The notes under the pieces: generated by a model
Told to the model about the DNA's origin: nothing
Databases searched by the model: none
Seen by the model: the letters and a program-made list of their open reading frames with translations, nothing else
Shown here: one piece after another, positions 41,697 to 51,897 of the stretch
How positions within the stretch are numbered: position 1 is the stretch's first letter
Layout: every line of letters begins with the position of its first letter
Assembly: GCF_902150025.1 (NCBI RefSeq)
Contig: NZ_CABFVS010000031.1
Span: 1 to 54,747 of the forward strand
Length of the DNA stretch: 54,747 bases
Direction of reading: 5' to 3'
Source of the DNA: Bartonella massiliensis
GTDB lineage: Bacteria > Pseudomonadota > Alphaproteobacteria > Rhizobiales > Rhizobiaceae
Made by a program: the position numbers and the translations under genes

Positions 41697-43183
41697 TTAC
41701 CGCCTTTGGGCTGCCAAAATATCCTGTACTGTCTGCACCAATTGCTCTTCATCAACCATTACTTGTGCAGGACGGCTTTCACGCCATGTTTGATTATCCT
41801 TAATTTCATGAGACAAACGTGCCCCTTCAATTAAATCTTTAATCTGTATTTTCCCACTCTCACGTTCTTGAGACCCTTGAATGACCACACAAGGCGCTTT
41901 ACGTCGATCAGCATATTTCATCTGCGCTTTCATTCCCGCGGCCCCTAAATAAAGTTCCGCACAAATTCCCGCATTTCGCAATTGCATTACCATTTTCTGA
42001 TAGCGCGCAACCGCTTCTGGCTCTTTGTCCATCATCAGCACCACAACGGGTCCAAGTGCATTTTTCACGGATAATTTTTCAAGGTTTTGCAAAGCAGCAA
42101 TCAACCGTGAAACCCCTATGGAAAAACCTGTTGCCGGAATATTTTCCCCGCGAAAACGCGCAACTAATCCATCATAACGCCCCCCCCCCCAATAGAACCA
42201 AAGACAACTTTTTGCCCCTCATCATTGAGAACATCAAAAAGCAATGCCGCCTCAAAAACAGGTCCCGTATAATATTCCAATCCACGCACCACCGAAGGGT
42301 CAATTTTAATGCGATTGTGATACCCATTAACCGCAAAGATTGTTTGCATTTCCTCAAGCTCACGAACCCCTTCAAGCCCTTGCACACTCTGACCAACGAC
42401 TTTTCTCAAAGCATCAAGCGTTTCTTCTGCCGTTTTTGCCTCAACGGTCAGTAAGGAAAGAATACATTCAATCTCTTTATCTTGAAGCTCCGCTCCTTTT
42501 GTAAAATCACCACTTTCATCCAAACGCCCCTTGCCTAAAAGCAAACGCACCCCTTCAGGACCAAATTTATCCAATTTATCCATTGCTCGAAGAACAGTTA
42601 AGCGCTTTTCAAGCTGTTCCGTTTCCCCTAAGCCAATCAACTGCAAAACACCTTCTAGAATTTTTCGGTTATTCAAACGAATAGCATAATCATGCGGTTG
42701 AATACCTAATTTTTCCAAACTATCGGCTGCCATCATGCAAATTTCAGCATCTGCTGCAACAGTTGGTGTTCCAACAATATCCGCATCAAATTGCATAAAT
42801 TGCCGAAACCGCCCTGGTCCAGGCTTTTCATTGCGAAAAACAAACCCCAACCGATAACTACGATACGGTTTTGGCAATGTTTCAAAGTTTTCGGCAAAAT
42901 AACGCGCCAGAGGCGCTGTTAAATCATAACGCAACGACATCCATTGTTCATCATCATCTTGGAGTGAAAAAACCCCTGCATTGGGCCGATCTGAATCTGG
43001 TAAAAACTTCCCCAATACATCCGTATATTCAAAAATGGGTGTTTCAAGTGCTTCAAAACCGTAAAGTTCATAAACTTCACGAATTTGTGCAATCATGGTT
43101 TCAGTGGCATATAATTGTGCACTTGTACGATCCACAAAACCACGAGGTAGCCGGGCTTTGGTTTTTTCTTGTTTCAATGACAT
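41697..43183 (-). CDS. hisS: histidyl-tRNA synthetase, frame broken at a G11 tract
   Basis: HisRS charges tRNA-His and is essential. I take ATG 43183 ([15 protein letters not shown]) as start; a frame from 43222 is longer but unlikely. Motif 2 is [20 protein letters not shown], and '[12 protein letters not shown]' is the HisA motif. The frame breaks in the HisB motif: at C11 on the plus strand (42180-42190) it reads IGGGG then leaves frame, whereas one more G would give [12 protein letters not shown] and run on into the C-terminal anticodon domain ending at 41697. The restored length is about 495 aa. As the gene is essential, a miscounted homopolymer is the likely cause. Confidence 0.9.
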
Positions 43184-44479
43184 GTTATTCTCTAGCAACA
43201 ATATGTGTTTACGGATAACCATTATCTCATAGAAACAAACGCTGCAATGACTTTATCACCCTCAAAGCTTTTAACAACATGTTAGAAGCTTTTATTTGAC
43301 AAAAGCCATCCGCCTTAAAGCAATCTTTAAAAAATTTTTACCCTTCATAAGATCACGCCCACACACAAAAAAATACCCGCAATAAAGAACATCATTATAT
43401 TGCCAAATATTGCCAATTGCTCCCTTTGTTAAAAAAATAGCTCTCTATACCCTCACATTCATTTCAAAAATAACCTTATGAATCGTACCATGATATTTAC
43501 ATAAACTTCTCTGAGTGTAAGATCAAATCTTCATGAAAAGAATAAAGTCCATGATACCTCCATCCCTCTCAACACCCCCAATAAAAGCGGCCAGCCGCTC
43601 ATACGCTTATAGAATCCTTCAATGTTGCAAAAGGTTTTAGCACGTGAAAGAGGACATAAAAAGCATTTTTATTTTTATCTTGAAGTATTTTACGCCCCCC
43701 CAAGCCCTCCTTATTACGAGCAGAAAAATAATCTTGATTGACCATAAAAACTTTACAATGAGGAAAATTTTATACCATGAAGGGTGGCTTTCACAAAACC
43801 AGCAAAACAATGAACGCTGATCCTATTGCATTGTAAAACATGACCATTTGAAATATCGTGATACGAAGTAAACCTCTAAGACCTGCTTAAGAAAAACCGA
43901 ACTGTTCATATCCCCCAACTGTTTACAATCCATTGTCTACGGATTGGTGGAACTTTCAGAATCTTTCTCCTTTCCTCGTTAAAAGGTCTAAGCGAAACAA
44001 GCGCATTATCGCCATAAAGACATTTCGAGACACTTTCATAAATCTTTATAAAAAGCATAGCTCAACATATTCAGACGAAGAGAGAAAAGCATAAGCTAAA
44101 CAAGGCAGCAAACAGTTTACAAACAGTTTTTGACAGATTAGCACTGTTAAATACAAAGCAAAACAATAAAAAAGAAAGGGCTTTATGAAACTAAAACAGT
44201 CAAAAGAAGCACAGCTTAAAGCTCATCTCATAACGATTAATCGCTTTCATCATGAGAAAATGGAAGCATTATCCCCATAAGACGTTGCTAAACATTTTTA
44301 TGAACACTTATAAAGAAAAGTGACTCGTATATTCATATGAATATCAGCCAAATGGAATGCATTAAAAAAGATACCGTATTGTTTACAGATGATTTTTTTA
44401 AAAGTCAGCATGGATTAAAAATCTTCGTCTTTGAAAATAACCATGAAAGAATGGGGCATCATAGATCCTTTAAAACATT
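43184..44479. other. long intergenic gap, possible small relic
   Basis: No clear gene. At 44185 an ATG opens a 31-codon frame (MKLKQSKEAQLKAHLITINR) that ends in a TAA and would continue as DVAKHFYEHL. It may be a small gene broken by a stop, but I do not recognise it. The rest is AT-rich without signal. Confidence 0.4.
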
Positions 44480-44838
44480 TTAATTTTGATCAGAAATCAA
44501 CTTTAAAATGGCTTTTTGTTTGACAGAGGTCAGAACTCTAAAACTTTTTAAAAGCAAATATTCTTCTTTGCTTGATGCAATTTCATCATGATGGTACGGG
44601 GCGTTTTCTTTTGTGACGATATCAGTAAAAAAAGGCAACAGGAACATTCAAAATATCGGAAATTTCCTTTAAGCGTTCTGCACTCACACGGTTTAAGCTG
44701 TTTTCATACTTTTGAATTTGTTGGAAACTTACACCTAAATGGTGTGTCCTAATGTTTTTTGAGACATTCTCAAAACTTTTCGCCTCAAGCAAATTTTTTT
44801 CCAACAAAAAGATCAAGTTTAAGGTTCTGAGTTTGCAC
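44480..44838 (-). pseudogene. XRE-family HTH regulator, broken (copy 2)
   Basis: This is an inverted partner of the gene at 1344. A GTG at 44838-44836 starts [14 protein letters not shown], then a lost base shifts the frame (TGA soon after) and an extra base near 44750 restores it. From there it reads HHLGVSFQQIQKYENSLNRV and ends with KAILKLISDQN at 44480. The helix-turn-helix is thus destroyed, whereas the second half is better kept than in copy 1. A Brt-like leader precedes it. Confidence 0.7.
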
Positions 44839-45062
44839 TTTAAGCCCCCACCTAGTGCGAGCGCCTCTTATGCGTATTCCGGGAGCTTGAAAAAACTGAA
44901 TCCGAGCCAGCATTTTGCTTTTAGTGTGTAAGATGCACCTGGACAACGCAAAATCTCCCGGAATTCCAGGATACCCACAACAGTGGGGTTATTTCCACGC
45001 TAAGGTCTAGGGTTTTCAAGACTCACTTGGTCGTTGCGTATGCGACCCAAAACATCTTTTAA
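44839..45062 (-). ncRNA. Brt-like structured leader RNA upstream of HTH gene (copy 2)
   Basis: It matches the leader at 1122-1343 in reverse orientation. A perfect 10-bp stem is visible on the plus strand between ATTCCGGGAG (44876-44885) and CTCCCGGAAT (44955-44964). The equivalent stem in copy 1 is shorter but in the same place. The 5' hairpin has GGTCG/CGACC where copy 1 has GATCG/CGATC, a compensated change. Assignment to the Brt family is inferred from this setting. Confidence 0.6.
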
Positions 45063-45839
45063 TGTGTAAAATAATTTCAGGATTTTTGCAAGAAAAATAG
45101 TTTTTCAAAAAATTTTCAAAGTTTATTTTTAATGAGAAGTTATCGGCTTCTCAAATTCTTAAACACACATGCATCAAAATCACACCCCCCGCGTTTTATG
45201 AAAAAATCTCACCTTCATTCTTCCCCTAGACAGCATCCTTACCCCATACAAAACAGCCTTTGTTTTGTCCCTCATGCAAGCTCCAGACTAATGATTATTC
45301 TGCTATCCCATTAAAACATCAACATTGAGCAAATAGAGATCCCCTGCGAAGTCAGAAGGTGGAATCTTTTTTAAGAAAAAACCAGATGATTGATAAATCA
45401 ACATGGATTCAAAATTTTTAACTTTTAAGGAAAATCAAAAATCCATGTATTTGTATAGACACTCTCAGCCTTCCCCTCCCTCCTTTTATTTGATTGAAAG
45501 TATGCATGCACTCAATCAAAAGTTTTATAATTCCCCAATATTCTTATGCCTCACTTGTGAGCCCTTTGAACCTTCCTTTTGCACATTTTCCCTTATCTCA
45601 TCGCCTTTAAAAGAACGCTTCGCATGAATCTTTTCCAATATCTCTGTATTTTTCTGCTCCCCTTTTTTCAAATTATTGTCTTTTCAAATACTTACTTGCA
45701 GAACGCCCCCTATAGCAACATCAAATAAAAAAACACCTGCTTCTTTAAAAAGCTCACGAAGAACATTTGTTTTTGGATAAACTTAAAAATTCTTAAGGAT
45801 ATTTAAAACTGAATAAAAAGCATCCCTCTTTATAATGAG
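45063..45839. other. intergenic, nothing recognised
   Basis: AT-rich DNA without a supported gene on either strand. Only short unconserved frames are seen. Confidence 0.4.
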
Positions 45840-46640
45840 AAGCCCTCCACCGTATCGTAATATATTGATTTATAATGATAAATTATCATTATTCAACTGG
45901 AATTAGAACTTTCAATACCGTAAGATTCTCTCATTTCAAAGCTCTGCCCGTTGAAACAACCAAAACCATATCTCTTATAAGGGTAAAGATAAAGAGAGCC
46001 ATGGAGATAAAAATGAGAAAAGATAAGGACTAAAAATGCCTCTTCATGAATTGCTTCCAGTATCCCAAGGATTGATCTGCAACCTTGGAAGCTGGAAAAG
46101 TCATGTGATGACACTGGCTTACTCCTTCATAAAGCATAATGACAGCAATACTCAATGGATTTATCGTTATACTCTTCACAAACCGCCGTCGCAAAATGGA
46201 TGTAACGTACCCTTGAGAGGTATTTTTTTAAACAAGCCCGTGAATATACAACCCAATATCGACTTTGTATTATATGATGGTCGATGCCCCCATTAAAGAA
46301 CGCGATAAGCAATCTTCATGATGTAAAAGATATTACTCTCAACGCTTTTGCAAGCGGTAAGGCAAAATTAAAAGAGAAGGTAAGGCGAGTGATGTGTTAT
46401 CACCTTTAAAACGCCATATTCTTCTAAAATTAAACTGTCAGCCTGTTAAAAAAATGATACAGACGTAAAGATATGCTGATAAGCTTTCTTCCATTGGCTA
46501 TACAAAAGCCGCAACAGTCAATAGAGCCCTCATCTGCCTTAATTTTTGTCTCCAACATGTAGCGACGTTAGATTTGGGTATTAATTTTCCAGAAAGAGAA
46601 AAAGCACACGCTCTCTCCAGAAAACAACGCCATAAAACCA
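45840..46640. repeat. dispersed decayed repeat, long copy beside pyrF
   Basis: Second long copy, in the same orientation as 40800-41660 and likewise ending just before the stop of a minus-strand gene. It opens with the palindrome TAATGATAAATTATCATTA (about 45873-45891), followed by ACCGTAAGATTCTCTCATTT. Later come 'CTCAATGGATTTATCGTTAT', 'AACAAGCCCGTGAATAT' and 'AAACAACGCCATAAAACC'. Near the end a frame gives GYTKAATVNRALICLNF and QRHKTTKSKS, which may be the remains of a protein. Confidence 0.7.
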
Positions 46641-46661
46641 CTAAGAGCAAGAGCCAAAAAT

Positions 46662-47507
46662 TTAAGAGAGAAGCGTGTTTTTAGATTGCTCAGCAAAATT
46701 ATGAATGACATTTTTTAAATCAACGCTCTTTCGACCAACCTCTGTAATTGATCTTGAAATTGAAGGAATAATATTCTGCCATAGCCTTTGCGGAAACTGC
46801 TGAGTTAATTGTGTTATTGTTCCCCCTTGAGCCCCAATGCCCGGAACAAGAAACAAGCTATTTTCTAACGATTCAATTGTCTCTTTTGCTTCACTGCCTA
46901 ATGTTGCGCCAATCACCGCCCCGATAGGGCCAACATGACGATATTGGCTTGAAGATTGGCTATTATATGCAAAAATACGCTGCGCCAAATGAACAGAAAC
47001 CGTTTGATTGCCAATGCTGGCATTTCGAATGTGTCTTCCCTCTGGATTAGACGATTGAACAACCATAAAAATCGCCGTTTCTGTTTCTTCTGCAATTTTT
47101 ATCAAAGGAATGAGAGCATCAAACCCTAAAAAAGGATTAACTGTTATAGCATCAGCTTTAAAAGGACTATTAGCGCCAAGCCAAGCTTGTCCATAAGCCT
47201 CAGCGGTAGAGCCAATATCCCCTCTTTTTGCATCAGCAATGACCAACAAACCTTGTTTTTGTGCATTTTCAATGAGTTCTTTGAGAACTTGAAGCCCCTC
47301 CACACCATACAATTCAAAAAACGCAACCTGCGGCTTTATAATCCCCACCTTCCCTACAACCGCTGTTAAGAGGATATCACAAAAATCTTTTAGTCCCTTA
47401 TAATCCGGGCTTAAATTCCATGATTGTAAAACTTTATGGCTCGGATCAAAACCAACACAAAGGGGGCCATATTTTTCACTATTTTTAAAAAAAACTGAAC
47501 AAAACAT
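46662..47507 (-). CDS. pyrF: orotidine 5'-phosphate decarboxylase (type 2)
   Basis: PyrF makes UMP, the last step of pyrimidine synthesis. The product has 281 aa from ATG 47507, with TAGGATATAAA before it; GTG 47522 is an alternative. The catalytic Lys-Asp set lies in 'IADAKRGDIGSTAEAYGQAWLG'. 'PLCVGFDPS' near the start and 'VPGIGAQGG' near the end complete the barrel. The length fits the longer type 2 subfamily. Confidence 0.93.
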   Translation of the reverse strand: MFCSVFFKNSEKYGPLCVGFDPSHKVLQSWNLSPDYKGLKDFCDILLTAVVGKVGIIKPQVAFFELYGVEGLQVLKELIENAQKQGLLVIADAKRGDIGSTAEAYGQAWLGANSPFKADAITVNPFLGFDALIPLIKIAEETETAIFMVVQSSNPEGRHIRNASIGNQTVSVHLAQRIFAYNSQSSSQYRHVGPIGAVIGATLGSEAKETIESLENSLFLVPGIGAQGGTITQLTQQFPQRLWQNIIPSISRSITEVGRKSVDLKNVIHNFAEQSKNTLLS

Positions 47508-48017
47508 TTTATATCCTAACACGGTCTCTCTTTAAACTTTTCGATACAATCAAAAAGAAAAACATTTGTCAAAAAAATACAATCCTCAACACACACAGAA
47601 AGCGATCTCATACTATTGCTCTCATAGAAAAATTTTGCTCTTAACTTATGAAAGATATTCCCATTTGCAATGCTTATCGCATATTTATCAACCAAGACGT
47701 TTTCATTAAATAAAAGTTCAAGCCTTACAATAAAATTCGAACAAAAAACATTCCATATGATTCCGGTCAATAACCTCGTGAAGCCAAACATACATACCTT
47801 ATCTCTTTCACGCCTCTTGATCGCTGATCAAAAAAAATCTTGATAAATACGTTTTAAAAAAAAGTAAAAAAATGCTCCACCATAATGTTCCCAATCTTCA
47901 ACTTTAGATCTTTCCTATTCACCTTGCAGCAGCTAAATTATCCATGATAAGGCATAAATTTTGGAACATAATTGGCAAAAAAACATTGTATCTCCAGCAT
48001 ATTCAAGGAGATAAAAC
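47508..48017. other. intergenic, nothing recognised
   Basis: About 500 bp between divergently oriented genes, so promoters for both should lie here. I see no distinct operator. An AAGGAGATAAAAC ribosome site stands before the next ATG. Confidence 0.4.
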
Positions 48018-49094
48018 ATGGAAACTCGCATTCCTGAAAACACACCTTTTGATACAAATTTTCTAGGAGAGACATCTCAAGAAACAAAATATTCATTCTT
48101 TCATACCCCTATTTCATGGTCAGCCATTTTTGCTGGACTGGTCACGGCTCTTGCCGTCTCAATCTGCCTCTCTTTTCTCATTGCAGCTTTAGGATTGAGC
48201 CAAATGGACTTTACTTCATCCTCCCCTTTTAGAGGTTCTTTTCTCTCAATGGGCATTGGCTCTCTTATCGTTATGCTGATAAGCCTTGCTTTAGGCGGCT
48301 TTGTGGCTGGGCGTTTTGCTGAAACCGCTGGGGCTCTTCATGGCTTTCTCACTTGGGCTCTCATAACATTGCTAATGGCACTCCAAGCCATCCACGTGGT
48401 TTCAAGTACAGCAAAAATAGGAGCTAAAGCGGTTGGAAACAGTACTTCTATAATCCAACAAACCGTCGACAACCTCCCCTCCCTATTTTCAAAAATTAAC
48501 AGCGAAAATTTTGAAAAGTTTTTTGCAACAAATAATGACAATGACATTAATTTTGACCAACTGGGCAATGAGTTGCGCACCCTTCTCAATAAAAGCGATA
48601 TTCCAGCTCTCAATCTAGATCGCTTAAAACAAACTTATCAGGCAGCACTCAATGATATTGGTTCTGCGATAACCGCTTTCAAAAATGATCCTTCACATTA
48701 TCGCGCCACTTTGAAAAATCTAGGAGATCGCCTTTCCAATCGCCTAGAAGCTCTGACAGAAAAATTTAATCAAAGCGATATCATCAAAGCCCTGATGAAC
48801 AATGGCATGAGCCGTGCAGATGCACAAACAGCCACCACCCGCGCTGTTCAACTTTATCAAAGTGCAGAGGAAAAAACAGGGCAAGCCCTCAAAGCTCTAG
48901 AAAAACAAGCTGATACCTTATCTCAAAAGCTTGATGCTCGGACAAAAGATGCTCTTCACATGGCTGATAAAGTCACGAACACAGCATCACACATGGGATG
49001 GTGGGGCTTTTTAGGCAGTCTGATTGGCGCCATAATTTCCAGTGTTTGTGGCTATTATGGTTACAGAAGCCGTAAGGATATTTTAAAAATTTAA
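48018..49094 (+). CDS. membrane protein of unknown function
   Basis: Product of 358 aa. Three hydrophobic helices lie in the N-terminal third (about residues 33-61, 75-98 and 108-132), and a last one is near the C-terminus ('GWWGFLGSLIGAIISSVCGYYGY'). The middle (about 140-320) is soluble, helical and rich in Leu, Lys and Ala, and may form a coiled coil in the periplasm or cytoplasm. I do not recognise a named family. The gene has a strong ribosome site (AAGGAGATAAAAC) and its own terminator. Confidence 0.7.
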   Translation: METRIPENTPFDTNFLGETSQETKYSFFHTPISWSAIFAGLVTALAVSICLSFLIAALGLSQMDFTSSSPFRGSFLSMGIGSLIVMLISLALGGFVAGRFAETAGALHGFLTWALITLLMALQAIHVVSSTAKIGAKAVGNSTSIIQQTVDNLPSLFSKINSENFEKFFATNNDNDINFDQLGNELRTLLNKSDIPALNLDRLKQTYQAALNDIGSAITAFKNDPSHYRATLKNLGDRLSNRLEALTEKFNQSDIIKALMNNGMSRADAQTATTRAVQLYQSAEEKTGQALKALEKQADTLSQKLDARTKDALHMADKVTNTASHMGWWGFLGSLIGAIISSVCGYYGYRSRKDILKI

Positions 49095-49130
49095 CAAACT
49101 TGTGCCTCTAAAGCAAAACAAGCATAAAAA

Positions 49131-49156
49131 AAGCTGCACTATCTGTGCAGCTTTTT
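49131..49156 (+). terminator. intrinsic terminator after the membrane protein gene
   Basis: A stem AAGCTGCAC (49131-49139) with GTGCAGCTT (49145-49153) is followed by TTT, and preceded by an A-run that could make it work in both directions. Confidence 0.85.
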
Positions 49157-49753
49157 CTTGCGATATTTTTTTATTCTTTTCAACGCAGCAAAAATTTTTT
49201 AAAAGCCAATTTTAAGCTTTTAAAAACATGAGAAAAATCTCAAAGCATCCGTACAACCTTAACTGAAAAAGCTCTCTCGTCAATTTTAGAATAAGACTAC
49301 TATAGATATTATACGTTTCTTCAAATTTCATAAGCTCTAAAATCTATGATATAATATGATGGTCTCATTTATTCTCATGATCACTGAGAGTTTTCTCTCC
49401 TAGTATTACGCATATTACGCAAAGCTCATAAATATTACATATCCTTGTCAAAAGTCAAAATTCTATCAATAAAAGGCTCTTGCTATACCTTTTTACTCTC
49501 AATAAATATTTTTCCATACGAGCAGACCATTTACCGAAGCCTCAATTTGATGCGTATCCAACATTCTCTTAAACCTTCCTGCACGAGATAAACATTAGCC
49601 CCAAGCTGTTAAGTTTGGAAACACGTTCATATTCATGGCTAAAATGATACAAATCCCTATGTATTGTATATCTTATGGTAACTTAACCAATCAACGACCT
49701 ACCTTTACAAAATAATTTATTTATTTTATAGGATATGCAATAAGATAACTAGT
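49157..49753. other. intergenic upstream of the cyclodipeptide cluster
   Basis: About 600 bp of AT-rich DNA without a gene. CAAAGCATCCGTACAACCTTAA (49241-49262) closely resembles a stretch just before the methyltransferase relic (53596-53618). Confidence 0.5.
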
Positions 49754-49788
49754 CATTTATTCATTTTAATAAATGAAAATCATTTGTC
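49754..49788. promoter_or_regulatory. palindrome and Fur-like box before the cyclodipeptide synthase
   Basis: CATTTATT (49754-49761) and AATAAATG (49768-49775) form an inverted repeat. Overlapping it, ATGAAAATCATT (49773-49784) fits the core of the Fur consensus GATAATGATAATCATTATC (about 13 of 19 positions over the full site by eye). Iron-dependent control would suit the proposed product, but this is inference from one site. Confidence 0.4.
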
Positions 49789-50570
49789 GTGGTATAACGC
49801 GGATGTAGGGGGAAGTGTGGATTCACAAAAAATAGATGCCAACGATCATTTTTCATTTTCTATTAGGGGACAATCAGAAAATTGTTCTCGTTTGATTGCA
49901 ATGAAACAGCATCTTATGATCGGTATAAGCCCATTCAACTCAAGGTTTTCAGAAAAATATATCACTGAACTCATATATTGGAGTGCAAAAAAATTCAATA
50001 GTATTGACGTATTGCTCCCAGATCTAGAATCGGCAATGCTCCTTGTATTAGCATCTGGAGCGACTAAAGCTAAGGCAGAGAGAAAAACAAAAAAGGAACT
50101 CAATCGCATAAGACGTATATTATATAATATTCAAGATTTTAGTAATTTAGAAAAGTCATTTCGTATTCTTGATTTCTCTCAATACAAAGAAAATAAAAGT
50201 TACAAAATACTCAAATCAAAAGCGATAGATCTATACAAAAAAAAATCTGAATTTTATTGAATTATGTAAAAAAATGTCAATCCAAGCTGTTGGTAATCGG
50301 GCAAAAAGCGTAGGGTTATCAGCTGGCGAAATAAATAATTTGGAAACAACAGATATTTCTATTGAATATATTTTTGATGAAATACCATTCTACGTCAACA
50401 CGCCATCTTTACTAAATATAGAGAGCTCAGTTTTAGCCTATCATTGTGAATGGCCAGTAGGAGAATTATTACTCAGAGGCAAATCGCCTCTTTGTGTTGA
50501 TAAGCAGCAAGGTCACGGAATTGTTTCAATCTGTACACAGACTTATAATAAAGAGCCAATTTATAATTAA
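49784..50570 (+). pseudogene. cyclodipeptide synthase, split by one frameshift in an A9 tract
   Basis: Cyclodipeptide synthases (CDPS) join two aminoacyl-tRNAs into a cyclic dipeptide. Two frames together give a whole enzyme. Part 1 (to 50260) has HLMIGISPFNSRFSEKYI with catalytic Ser49 and Asn52, and the basic helix 'KAKAERKTKKELNRIRR' that binds tRNA. Part 2 has 'EYIFDEIPFY' (catalytic Tyr and Glu), then 'SVLAYHCEWPVGE' (Tyr-His). These are the marks of the NYH subgroup, like AlbC and YvmC. Removing one A from A9 (50237-50245) joins the parts as LYKKNLNFIELCKK. The open frame begins at TTG 49784, but GTG 49817 after AGGGGGAA is a better start. The restored protein is about 240-260 aa. The break may be phase variation, slippage, decay or a sequencing error. 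Confidence 0.85.
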
Positions 50571-50587
50571 AAAAATCAAGGGGGAAA

Positions 50588-51895
50588 ATGATGCGTCATA
50601 TTATTCAATTCAACGTTATGGACAAGAATTTTCAAAAAAATCCATATAACACATACCAAGCACTCCATTCTTCTAACTCTGTTCTTTGGGATGAAAATCT
50701 TAAGGCTTATTTTTTTGGCCGATATGAAGATGTCAACGCAATTTTGAAAGATGTCCGCTTTACAACAGCTCCCTTAGCTGTTCGAGCAGAGCCGGTCATG
50801 GGCGATCGCGTTTTAGCACAAATGGAAGGAGAAGAACACCATAACAAGCGACACACTGTCTTGTCAAAACTTACTGGAAAAATGTTTCGCACGCGCTATG
50901 CTGCCCTTATTGAAGAAACAATAGATCGACTTCTCATGCCATATCTTACTAAGGGACGAATAGATATTATGAACGAGTTCGGTAAAGATTATAGCGTGCT
51001 TGTTACATTAATGGTCTTAGGTCTACCGATAGATCGCTATAAGGATATATCGCTGTGGCACACCAGAGTCTCATCTTTTGTCACCAGCCTTAACCAATCA
51101 GATGAAGAAAAAGAATTCAGCTTATCATGCAGCAAAAATATCATTTCTTATCTCACACCACTGATAGAAGAATGGAATAAAAATTCATCTGAAGATTTAA
51201 TCTCTGTTTTATGTCAGAAAACAGATGATGGCAATCATATGACAACTTCTGAAATAGTCGCGCTCGTCCTCAACATGTTATTGGCTGCTATAGAGCCTGC
51301 CGATAAAACTTTAGCTTATCTTTTTTATCACTTACTCACAAACCCAAACGAATTAGAAAAAATCCAAAAAGATAAGACACTTCTTAGCGATGCGATCGCA
51401 GAAACATTACGCCTCACTTCTCCCGTTCAACTTATACCGCGCCAAACCAATCAAGCAATGGAGTTTGCAGGGATCTCTTTACCAGCCAATTCTCTCGTCT
51501 TTTGCATGATTGGAGCAGCAAATCGCGATCCTGATGTTTTTATGAACCCCAATCATTTTATCCCTGAACGCAAACGGATCCGTAAAGCCAGGCCAGATCT
51601 TATAAAAACCGCGAACCATCTGGCCTTTGGAGCAGGCATGCACATTTGTGTAGGTTCTGCTTTTGCTCTCATGCAAATAGAGCTAACAGCGAATAAACTC
51701 CTCGATAAACTCATTGAGATCTGTTTAACCGATGGTTTTCTTTTAGAAGAAGAAGGATTGTACACAAGGGGGCCATCAGCACTCCCAATTACATTCATGC
51801 CAATAGCACAGTCCTCACAAACAGAGGGTTATTCTCAAAACCTGCGATTTATGGGCGTGCCCAATATTGTCAAAGACTATCAGCAAGGAGCATAA
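50588..51895 (+). CDS. cytochrome P450, CypX-like
   Basis: Product of 435 aa with an intact frame. The heme-binding loop is FGAGMHICVGSAF (FxxGxHxCxG), the ExxR pair is in 'AIAETLRLTSPVQLIPRQ', and the I-helix reads AAIEPADKTLA instead of the usual AGxxT. That I-helix variant, with RAEPVM...VLAQMEGEEH, VFCMIGAANRDP and GLYTRGPSA, recalls Bacillus CypX, which oxidises cyclo(Leu-Leu) to pulcherriminic acid. The start is ATG 50588 after AAGGGGGAAA. The gene lies 17 bases after the CDPS and two before the transporter gene, so they form one operon. The substrate is inferred to be the CDPS product. Confidence 0.9.
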   Translation: MMRHIIQFNVMDKNFQKNPYNTYQALHSSNSVLWDENLKAYFFGRYEDVNAILKDVRFTTAPLAVRAEPVMGDRVLAQMEGEEHHNKRHTVLSKLTGKMFRTRYAALIEETIDRLLMPYLTKGRIDIMNEFGKDYSVLVTLMVLGLPIDRYKDISLWHTRVSSFVTSLNQSDEEKEFSLSCSKNIISYLTPLIEEWNKNSSEDLISVLCQKTDDGNHMTTSEIVALVLNMLLAAIEPADKTLAYLFYHLLTNPNELEKIQKDKTLLSDAIAETLRLTSPVQLIPRQTNQAMEFAGISLPANSLVFCMIGAANRDPDVFMNPNHFIPERKRIRKARPDLIKTANHLAFGAGMHICVGSAFALMQIELTANKLLDKLIEICLTDGFLLEEEGLYTRGPSALPITFMPIAQSSQTEGYSQNLRFMGVPNIVKDYQQGA

Positions 51896-51897
51896 GA

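Noticed and set aside
47516..47791. Minus-strand frame of 91 codons before pyrF
   Set aside because: It overlaps the pyrF start region, has no ribosome site and no known motif; it is probably chance.
49784..50260. First half of the cyclodipeptide synthase as a complete small protein
   Set aside because: Catalytic Tyr, Glu and Tyr-His residues lie only in the second half, so the fragment alone could not be an enzyme.
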